Origin: Larix kaempferi | Taxonomy: Eukaryota; Streptophyta; Pinopsida; Pinales; Pinaceae | Length of the DNA: 64,000 nt | Assembly: GCA_027924585.1 (NCBI GenBank) | Contig: BSBM01000965.1 | Span: 1,302,001 to 1,366,000 of the forward strand | Direction of reading: 5' to 3' | Part shown: one piece after another, positions 55,480 to 64,000 of the stretch | Numbering within the stretch: the first letter of the stretch is position 1 | Layout of the letters: each line of letters starts with the position of its first letter | Made by a program: the position numbers and the translations under genes | The notes under the pieces: model-generated | What the model was told of the DNA's origin: nothing | What the model saw: the letters and a program-made list of their open reading frames with translations, nothing else | The model's database searches: none

Positions 55480-57739
55480 CCTTCTGTTGACCTTTCGACA
55501 GAACAAAGCCATCCACCTGTCTGATCATATTCAAGAGTGGCGAAGGAGAAAGAGGCTCATCAAGGCCGAAATCCCCTTAGCATTCTTGTTAGAATAGTAC
55601 CTTAAGTCACTTCTTCCTTATGTTTCTAAGGAAGTTGCAACTTCAAGGGTCTCCTCCGAAGAGGAAGCCATTTTGAGAACCCAACAGCTAGACTTGGTCT
55701 ATGCTCAGTCTGGGATTTTATATGAAATTATTCTTGATTCGCCGAGGTCTAATATAGACTTAGGTAAACCTAAACCTGGACCACATGCTGATGGCATTGT
55801 GGGTTCAATCGATTCTGCAACGTTTGATTCCTTAACAAAGCAGGTTCACGCCTTGTCAATCAAACAGTCTGTTGTACAAGCAACTTCTGTTGCATCCTCC
55901 CCTTCTACTACAAAATCTGTACAATAGGTGTAGACAAACCAGAAGGGCTCTCGCCAACCCAAAAGAAAGGGCAAGAAAGGGTAGGGAAACGAACAAAATC
56001 CCAACAACAATCAAAATTCCGAGGAGGGTAAAAAAGAGAAATGGAAGGCTAAGTTACGTTGCAAACTTTGTCAAGAGGACCACCTTACCCATCAATGCCC
56101 TCTAATGGAAGAAGCCCAGAAGTTGATCCGTGAGAAGAAACCAGTTGTCTTAAAAGACCCTTTCCCTCATGGACAAAGTTCAGCTTCCGGTAGCTCTAGT
56201 GCTGGGGGCACCACTCGTGCCACCTCTGTTGATTAGTCTTTCATTAACATGATTAAATCAGATGCTCTATTGCAAACTCGGGCAAGAAACTATACCCTAG
56301 ATCTGTAGCAGAAAGATGCTCCTGAATCCTCTACTCCTCTTCACATTCCAGTGGAGATGCTGCCGAAGATACCAAAAGGTGTCTTTAAACGGGCTGTGCA
56401 CAACCCCAATGCACAGGCTGCCCCCAACTACAATGTTGTGGAGGATTTATCCCAAACCCCCTGTGCCATGTCTACTTTGGAAGTATTGCAAAGTTTCCCA
56501 TTTCAATGTAGTGCACTCCTCGCAGCGATTGGGAGTGTTGATTCATCTGCCATACTTACGTGTTTTGATATGACAGATATCAAGTACCAGTTGTCATATC
56601 ATGTCGCTCTCCAGATAGAGGTAATCCATGGTCCCAAGACCATCCGACGAGCTGTTGTAGATGAGGGTGCATCAACATGCATAATGTCTATCTCTTGATG
56701 AAAGGATTTGGGCGAACCTGAGTTAGCTCCCTCGAAAACGATACTTACTTCCTTCGATGGAAGATCTTTCCGTCCACACAGAGTCTTACCATCTTTCGAT
56801 GTCGAACTTGTAGGCAAACTAGTATCAGTAGAGGTCGAAGTTCTGGACGCTCAGCTCGATTACAATTTACTGTTGGGCAGGAGCTTGACATATGCCATGC
56901 AGGCTGTGCCATTAGTTGTCTTCCGAGTCATAATGTTCCCCCACAAAGGCAAGATCGTCAGAGTCGATCAACTTTCGTTTACCCAGAAGAACAACCAGAC
57001 TTCATCGGATTCATCCATTCCATTGATTGATCAGTCTAGCCTAGTCACTGAGAGCTTAGGAGCAGGTATCTATGGGTCCTTAATAGGCACTTTTGACCTG
57101 CCTACTCCCGCCTTGTTTGTTGGTTCCAAAGAATGTTCATCTTCCGAGACTTCCACAGTGTGTTCAACGAAAGATCCACGGACTCTCCCTACTGAATCAG
57201 AACCAGCTATGTCTGTATCTGTTGGAGAGATAACTCATGTGGATTCACAACCATCTGCAACAGAACATATCATGACTCTGTTGGTCTCTAACGAGTCAGA
57301 TATGGACTATGCTTAAGCATGGTCAACAGACTCCAACTTCTTTCCTGATAGTTTGGACACGGTTTTGCCTTCTGACGAAACATTTTTGGAAGCAATGATA
57401 GGCCTGAGACACCCTCGGGAATAGTTACACCCCAGGTCCTATTTGCTTCCCATTCTGAACTTGATAAAGAGAGGTGAGTTCTCCCCGAGACCAAGTGAGA
57501 ATGTTGATTGGTCCTCTGTCCCTTCCACTTCACAAGCTATTTTTGTTGAAGGGAATAGGATGAGTACAGCAAGAACCATTCGGATAAATATTTCCACTGA
57601 ACCTGGGGCCACCGAAAACATCTTTATTGGAGCGGACTGTTATCTTAATGAGATCATTCCATACACCAATATTTTTAATGATTTCCATGACATCTTTGCC
57701 CGATCTCATGATGAGATTCTAGGCATTGATCCCACTTGA
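55465..57739 (+). pseudogene. Gypsy gag end, zinc knuckle, protease and pre-RT linker
   Basis: One frame carries all of this, with stops (near 55594, 55925, 55931, 55980, 56236, 56695-56701 and 57314). Parts: gag end (HLSDHIQEWRRRKRLIKAEI); zinc knuckle CKLCQEDHLTHQC at about 56060-56100; protease with VDEGASTCIM near 56655-56690, where DEG replaces the usual DSG or DTG; then LTSFDGRSFRPHRVLPSF and LDAQLDYNLLLGRSLTYAM (56708-57316). The end is the pre-RT block FNDFHDIFARSHDEILGIDP (57443-57739). The frame stops just where RT should begin. Stops make it inactive. Confidence 0.8.
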
Positions 57740-57848
57740 AGAAGTACTACTCTTGTGCATATGTGCTTTTTCATGTATTTTTAGCTGTACATTTTGTATA
57801 GTTAGCTTTGTTTACAGTTGTAGTTACATCTTATGCATTTATTGATTT

Positions 57849-58283
57849 GTGTTTCAGATGTCAACTGAACACTTTATAGGGTTTGATGATGGTGCTAGCC
57901 GCCACACCCGTCAGTTGGTCGCAGCTGCTTGGGTTATTTACTCACCAACTAGTCAACTGGTGTCTTCGGGAGGGGCTTGTTTAGGTCCCACAATGAACAA
58001 CGTGGCTGAATATAGTGCAGTCATAGAGCTACTCCGAGATGCCCTATTTCATGGCATTTCACATTTGGAGGTACGGCTCAACTCACAGTTATTTGTTTTT
58101 CAGTTAATGGGTGTTTTTCAGGTGAGAGATCCTACTTTGCTACGTCAGTTCATGCGCGTTAAGTTACTTGAGAGACAGGTTATTTATATCACATATCAAC
58201 ATATCCCAAGGAATTTGAATGCATTAGTTGATTCATTTGCAAATTATGTTCTAGATTGGCATTTGCGTCATTCACATACATAA
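57849..58283 (+). CDS. Additional RNase H (aRNH) domain of a Tat-type gypsy element
   Basis: Open frame of 144 codons, probably starting at ATG 57858. It reads STEHFIGFDDGASRHTRQLV then AAAWVIYSPTSQLVSSGGAC, NNVAEYSAVIELLRDAL, HLEVRLNSQLFVFQLMGVF, and YITYQHIPRNLNALVDSFAN. Acidic sites: Asp in FDDGAS and Glu in AEYSAV are present, Asp in LNALVDSF is present, but the third position is Asn (RLNSQ) where LDSQ is usual. So catalysis is probably lost or weak. A splice-acceptor-like tttgtgtttcag sits directly upstream (57846-57857). RT and integrase are absent on either side. Confidence 0.8.
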   Translation: MFQMSTEHFIGFDDGASRHTRQLVAAAWVIYSPTSQLVSSGGACLGPTMNNVAEYSAVIELLRDALFHGISHLEVRLNSQLFVFQLMGVFQVRDPTLLRQFMRVKLLERQVIYITYQHIPRNLNALVDSFANYVLDWHLRHSHT

Positions 58284-58404
58284 GTAATTCATGCATAAAA
58301 CACAATAACACACATGTAAATACAACCGATACTGTATCAAAAAATAGTATGAGTTTGGATCATAAGTCTGTCACAGAGTCATGTCATAAGATACAAAATT
58401 GGGC

Positions 58405-59645
58405 TCAATGGCCTATAAAATATACATAGAATATCCTTCTCCTATGGAGAAGGTGGGGCATCATCTGCCTATGCTGCCTCCCGGTAGCATATGACCAACC
58501 TAGATACTTTCCGTAGTAACCTAATCCAGGTTGGGGGCACACCAACCACATCCTCCTGCATATCAAATGGCATCCGCTCGATACGATATGTAGGAATGTC
58601 ATGAGTCAACCGACTCATCTTCCTCTCTATGGTCCCCAGTGCGGCATTAGCTGCACCCACTTCCATTGGTCTCATGAAAGTATATGGGTGTCCCTTAGGG
58701 CATACTGGTCCAACATCTGCATTTCACACTTTGTTTTAGTACTTCGAACTCATCATAAAAATTATATATACATAAAATTGAAAAAATTAAATAATTTTTC
58801 AAAAACATAAACATACCTATATCTCCCCAGGCTGCTCCTAGAGAAAGTATCAGCTCAGGATCATGGCGGAAGTTTAGGCCTGCATATGGAAACTACTCAA
58901 GAGCTGGAACCTGTCGTTCCCATGAACCCTAGAAGTCATCCTCTTGGTAACATAGGTTTCTCTCACCACCACCATAGCGGAGGAACATCTCACCCCAACG
59001 GGCCAACATTGGCTCACGAGGGTTGACAAGGGGCATTGCCATGCCCAAACTGATAACAAGCACCCTCTCAATGAAGAATGTGCAAAGTATGCTCCCATAC
59101 TCGAAATTCTTCATTCTCCCGGTCTTACACCCCGAGAGTTGAAGCTTCATGTTCACCAAAAGACTCAAACACTAGTCATAGACATGCCCTTGCAAGCATT
59201 CAACACCTATATGCATATAATGCCTTGAGGCAAGATGTTCAGAAGCACTCCCCCCCATTCAGTTGAGAACACTCAGAATAACTCAGAGAGGGAAGCTTGT
59301 AACATTCGAGATGAGAACTTGATTGCCACATTTCTCACTTCTGGGTCAGAAGTGAGCATTGACATATTCTTGCACCGACAAGGCACCCACATTGCGAGAA
59401 GACTCTTTTAGATTCACCAACTCTCCTCTATGAGAGAGACCCATGAGAAAGTAAATGTCATCTATGGTGAGCTCCAGTATCTCACCTTGGATATCAAACA
59501 CCATGGCATTTGTGTCCCAATATTGGACAAGTCTTTCAAGCAAGCGGAGTTGTGCCCGCATGTTGACCGTTCTATAGAATTTTAGTAATCCACATCTTCT
59601 GAGCATATGAAGGGTCATTGGATCTTGTAATGCTTCTCGATCCAT
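58405..59645 (-). pseudogene. Antisense extra ORF (aORF) with an intron
   Basis: Minus-strand gene on the strand opposite to gag-pol. Exon part 59346-59645 starts MDREALQDPMTLHMLRRCGL and includes VQYWDTNAMVFDIQGEILEL then TIDDIYFLMGLSHRGELVNL, a pattern seen in plant TE proteins of unknown function. The middle part is 58874-59340 (KTGRMKNFEYGSILCTFFIE, PLVNPREPMLARWGEMFLRY) with stops. A final exon is 58469-58716 (GPVCPKGHPYTFMRPMEVGA, ERKMSRLTHDIPTYRIERMP). A predicted intron at 58717-58816 joins the last two parts in phase. Function unknown. Confidence 0.6.
58717..58816 (-). other. Predicted spliceosomal intron in the antisense ORF
   Basis: On the minus strand it starts GTATGT (58816-58811) after gagatatag and ends aaatgcag (58717). 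It is 100 nt, T-rich and stop-containing. Removing it joins AAWGDI to DVGPVCPKG in one frame. The orientation matches the antisense ORF and not the element's own genomic RNA. Confidence 0.65.
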
Positions 59646-59699
59646 GTCTTCATGCTCTCTTTCTCTCTATACCAACACCATCCTGCCAAACAACAGTCA

Positions 59700-62179
59700 A
59701 TTTTTAGTCTTTTTCTAACTTTTAGCCTACTTTCAAGGGTGTACGCTACTCCTTACACTACACAGGCATGTTTTGAACGCTGCTCTTCCTCATGCACAAC
59801 AACGTACACGCAGAGTGCCTAACAGTGATTTTTGACCACATAAATTCACAAAAAATACATGAAAATGCAAGTTTGGGAGGAATGAACTTACTTGGTGGAA
59901 GCGGAAGGTTGATTGGTACTCCGGTTTGATCGCAATGAGTGGAAGAAGATCAAGGGTTTGATCCAATTCTTCCCTAAAATTTTCAATTGTGATATTTGAT
60001 TTTCTAATTTGAAACTAGTTATATAAAAGTGACTGCAATTTTTACCCACTCTTTGCAAAAGTATATAGTTTCAGATTGTTCTTAAAGGGTCCTATTTAGT
60101 CACTAATACCTACAAGTTTGGTGAAGTAATTCTACCCTAGATATTTCAAATTTTCACTAGATTCTCAAAGCATTGAACCGGGATGACTTAGTTTCTTTAT
60201 TGACGGACCAGTATAGACATTGTATTGATCATTTATTATTTCATGGAGAAATTTTGTCATCACTTACTAACTCAATTATTAAGATCTTATTTTTGACAGG
60301 TCATGAACATATGATCCTAGTAGTTGTCTTTTAAGTCATTTTAAGCTCTTGTTTTGACTATGAAAAACTAAACAAGATTGTCGAGCCAACTTGCTCTCTT
60401 CAAGCTCGTTAAAGGAATTGAAGGTCCATCCGCTTAGGTATAAGTTTAACTCTTTTCCAGACCTTTGCGGATTACTTACGAAAAAGGAATACTCTAGTCA
60501 TGCGTGATTAGAAGAGTTCTCCTCTCATTGTTTTATACTTTTTCAGGGGATAGGACTAACTGTACGAAAAAGGACTTTTGGAGCCTCTCTTTAGGGTTTT
60601 CAAGCTCTCGAAATATGAAAACACCAAGCGAGCATTCACCTACTCGGGCTCGATGTGAAATCCACGAGAGGGTATATAGAGGGTTGTTTACGTTTTTCAA
60701 ACTCTATAAATAGGAAAACACCGGTGAGCATTAACCTACTTGGGATCGATATTAAAATCCACGAGTAGGTGTATGGAGTTATTGTTTAAGTTTTTCATAC
60801 TCCTTAAAATTGAAAACACCGGCGAGTAAGAACAGATCTCAGCTCGATATTAAAATCCATAGATCAGTATTATAGAGTATTCATCTATCTCTTCTTCGAA
60901 CTCAGTAAAAAATGAAGAAGGTCCCGAGTCTTCCTCCCATGGGCTCGTTAAACTTATTACATGGTTGGACTTATTGAGTTTTCTATCTTTCTTGGACTCA
61001 TTAAAACAACAAGAAGGCCATTCTTTTATCAAAAAGAATAAGGGATAAGAAGGGTATATCACATCTTTTTCAGTTTCAAAGGCAGTTAAGTCAGTCATGT
61101 CCTTGAACACAGCACCTACTTGAGTCTTTCATGTCAGTTAGGTTTTAGTTTTTGGCTTTAGGGTGAACCTAATCTCCGAGTTGTCAAATCCCCTGGTTTG
61201 TTATTCTTCCAACCATATGGAGGGTTTGTTATGTCTCCTACATAGCAGACTTATATCATTTCCCCCTTCATGTTGAAAACTGCCTAAGTCACTTTGTGTC
61301 GTGCTCACTGTTCAAGGATACAACCTGTGTCGGCCATCTGCAGTTTACCTTGACTTCATGTGTCGGCCATCCCGGTGTCAGTTTGTTTCATCTTGTTACT
61401 CGTCTTACTCCACATCAACTCATACCTGTGAGTGTTCCTCGTGTTGGATGATGGAGGATGCATTAATGCCTTCCTTCCAGCGGACTTCTTCCCATCGACT
61501 TCAGCTCATTATGCTCTAGGAACAAAGTTTAGAGTTTCAGTTAGTACCTTAGGGATTGCAGTCATCAGTGGCATTTTTCCTCGCTGTTGAATAATGGGAA
61601 TATATCAATGTCTCTTATTCGACAAGTTCCTCAAGTGTTTGACTTCAAGTCCCCTTATTCACACTTGTTGGATCGTACTAGGTACCTTGGGCCCCATTAT
61701 CATTATCGATGGAAGCCCTCGCGTTTGTTAACGGTAATCAAACGATACCCCCATGTTCGACTTCAGCTCATTTATTCGCATGGATAGGGTTTGTACCTTA
61801 GGTTGTTTGGATGATGACCTTGGGACTCTGATAGCATCACAATATTTATGTTATCTCCCAAGCTATGCAAGACTAAGCCTCACTCATTTTGGCTCTTCAT
61901 GAGACATAGATCCAGTTTGTTGTTATGGTTACGATATCTCATTTTGACATGGATCCATGCTTGTATTTCAGTGGCCATGCTCTATATATACATCTCCTAG
62001 TTATGTATCGAAGATCATGTTCTATCATGCTACACATCTATATGATGTCAAGATTGTAATTTGCTCGCTCACCTTGATCGTTGTTTCAGGTGTTTTTGTG
62101 ACTTGGTTTTGTGGTTTCTTGCTCCTCTGACTTGGAATTATAATGTATTTTGACCATCGTTTCCCTCTGACCTCACACA
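59700..62179 (+). other. 3' region of the Tat-type element without recognised genes
   Basis: About 2.5 kb upstream of the polypurine tract. Around 60590-60860 there are three related blocks (aaaacacc..gcgag...tcgat...aaatccacgag), spaced about 110 bp. Otherwise nothing recognised. Confidence 0.5.
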
Positions 62180-62191
62180 TTAGGGGGCATC
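62180..62191 (+). other. Polypurine tract region of the Tat-type element
   Basis: ttagggggcatc lies directly before the 3' LTR start TGTTATAGG. Confidence 0.65.
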
Positions 62192-62969
62192 TGTTATAGG
62201 TCAAATCTGCACTTCTCCATCCGTGATCACATTTCCCTGTTGATCACACAAAATGACACTTTGGATTGAAGAGCTTGATTGAATTGGATGAATTGTTGCT
62301 AGAAGTACACTCTTCAGTTGAGATTAATGAAGTTCCTCCTGATTTTACCTCATGTACGCCCCTCTCTCTATAGCAGACTAGTGTACACCTTGAGAAAATA
62401 CCCTACTTTGCTCAAGGAAAACCAGCATACATCTCCCAAAATGTGGTAAACGCATGTTGTAAAGCACAGAAGTTACTTACTATACGCTACTCTTGTTGTA
62501 TGAAATCCGCATACATCTTAAGATGAAATCAAAAAATATATTAATTTGACGAATTGGGATTAGTTGAAGTTGGTTCTGCAACTTCCCTAACTTCCCAATT
62601 CAACCACCTCTCGATCTAAACTGCCTACCTTGTCCCATAAATACAAGGAGGATCCATGAGAGGGGTTACATATACTTACACTTAGAGAGAAGAATTAGAA
62701 AGAATACTTGGAGTACTGTTACGTTGGAGGAATTCTCAAGTCAGAGTGCAGAGCAGGATCCCAGGATCCGGTTGCAGAAGCATCTCTACACGTCAGGTAT
62801 ATTGTACTGATTGATGTTTCTTTGACAATAAAAAGGTCCAAACACCCTTCCTGTCCCAATCGAGTATCTACTAGATTGTATATTCATTTGGATTAATATC
62901 TTGTTATATTTGATGATAAAGTTGTTTATTCTTTCATCATGTTTATTATATCTAAGATACGTTGAGGAA
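62192..62969 (+). repeat. Tat-type element 3' LTR (778 bp, truncated by insertion)
   Basis: Colinear with the 5' LTR up to ttgaggaa, where the match stops abruptly at 62969. The remaining 210 bp of the LTR are not seen in the window. Confidence 0.8.
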
Positions 62970-64000
62970 TGTAATGTCCCCTCCCATCATACCAGCATGA
63001 TAGAGGGAACGTGATGTTAAAACTGGGCATCTAGCCCCATATCCATTAAGTAAAAACTCTTTGATAAAAAGACATATACATGTGCATATTATAGAAACAC
63101 AACGGAATTAAAAATCATGTTTAATATCTAACATACATTCAACATTTTTGTGACAGCCATTAAATAAAGACATTGCAGAATTTATGAAAGAGAATACTTA
63201 TCTTATAACAAAGTAGTCCCAAGCAACAAGCTATGCATCTGCAACGTTCCACCCAACCATAGGCCATTTGTGCTTATCAACCTCTTGATACAACTGCCAC
63301 CCCCGAGCTGGGCATGATCTCTACAAGGAACCAGGGAACAATAGACTCACACATAGCCAAGCATACACCAAGATGAGCCAAGCCAATCTACAATTGGGTT
63401 TATCAGGCTACTAGGAAATGGAAAAGAAGAGTGGCTAAGCTAGTGAGCTCAAGCACAGAGCCAGGGGTAACCATACAAGATCTATCTAGCTTGGCACCCA
63501 CAATACCTACACGCCCAGCACAAGGAAGTATTCTTTTCACTGTTGTACAGTCTCTCAAGCCATACCTTCCCCATCTAGTGCTCTCAGGGTGTGCATAGAA
63601 GAGTTGCCAAAGCCCTCTTGAACTTCTTGAGAGGTTATCTCCCCCACTAGGTTTATCAAGCCCTCTCTATCCACTACCACTCCAATCTCTTGCTTACAGT
63701 CTCCAAATCTAACAGGGATGCAGATAACAGCAGAACCACAATTATTGGGCATGATAAAAACGTTTTTATAGTGAGATGCCCAAAGATGGGGTTTCTACCA
63801 GTTCAGAAAAATGTGGGAAAGCCCAAAAACGAAATGGAAATTGGGGAACAACCTTGGAGAGCAGAAATCATTTTCAGAAAAATGTCTATGGGCATTTTGG
63901 GGCAAAAATGACCTCCATCACAGTCCCAAATCATGGCCCTTCTCTCCCAGCTACTGTATATGCAAAAACGCGCTCCCAGGCATGGAAAATGCATGAAAAA
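62970..64000. mobile_element. Start of another insertion, LTR-like, running off the window
   Basis: From TGTAATGTCCCCTCCCATC onwards the sequence is unrelated to the interrupted LTR. The TG start at the exact break suggests the outer end of another LTR element. No domain was recognised in the 1 kb visible; a 65-codon minus-strand frame (63555-63752) is unremarkable. Confidence 0.45.

Larger units (their letters stand above)
51088..62969 (+). mobile_element. Ty3/gypsy element of Tat type, defective, with antisense extra ORF
   Basis: 5' LTR 51088-52078 and 3' LTR 62192-62969 (cut at its right end) share TGTTATAGGTCAAATCTG starts. The primer site is at 52082 and the polypurine tract before 62192. 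Sense coding: gag, zinc knuckle, protease, pre-RT linker and an additional RNase H. RT, its own RNase H and integrase are missing. An antisense gene lies between the RNase H and the 3' LTR. The additional RNase H plus antisense ORF is the layout known for Tat-lineage elements. Confidence 0.85.

Overview
The window looks like intergenic DNA from a large, repeat-rich plant genome, probably a seed plant. A conifer or other gymnosperm is my guess from the style of the elements, not something shown. I find no intact host gene. Nearly all recognisable sequence is LTR retrotransposon: Ty1/copia and Ty3/gypsy gag, protease, RT, RNase H and integrase fragments, LTRs with TG...CA ends, primer-binding sites matching the 3' end of initiator tRNA-Met, polypurine tracts and 5-bp target duplications. 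Most coding remnants carry stops and frameshifts.

Layout. (1) 1-6.3 kb: the leader and LTR of a minus-strand element, a decayed plus-strand Ty3/gypsy pol (1132-3838) whose integrase is split by a solo LTR (2387-3098), further LTR-like pieces and unrecognised ORFs. (2) 6.3-43.4 kb: a nested stack. The oldest layer (L0) is a minus-strand gag gene now in three pieces (42517-43420, 24468-25386, 6292-6697). It is split by a copia element (L1a, 6698-24467) and a gypsy element (L1b, 25387-42516). L1a is split by a gypsy-like element with an unfamiliar ORF (L2a, 11585-23499), which is split by a copia element (L3, 13475-20753). L1b is split by a young non-coding LTR element (L2b, 34004-41485). Several reading frames rejoin when the inserts and one target copy are ignored. 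(3) 43.4-46.6 kb: LTR-like and AT-rich DNA. (4) 46579-49537: a complete gag-only non-autonomous element. (5) 49.5-51.1 kb: AT-rich DNA with a probable LINE 3' end. (6) 51088-62969: a gypsy element of Tat type with gag, protease and an additional RNase H but no RT or integrase, plus an antisense, intron-containing extra ORF. (7) 62970-64000: the start of another insertion.

The main discovery candidate is the L3/L2b pair. They share LTR termini, primer site, leader sequence, polypurine tract and an intron-like module with canonical splice signals. Both carry tandem arrays just upstream of the 3' LTR whose units are built from small hairpins. Across units and across different array families the stems change on both sides so that pairing is kept, while loops stay similar. 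L2b has six such arrays over about 3.2 kb, no gag-pol, and LTRs that differ at 2 of 605 positions. This suggests a recently mobile non-coding RNA parasite of the L3 family whose RNA carries on the order of a hundred hairpins.
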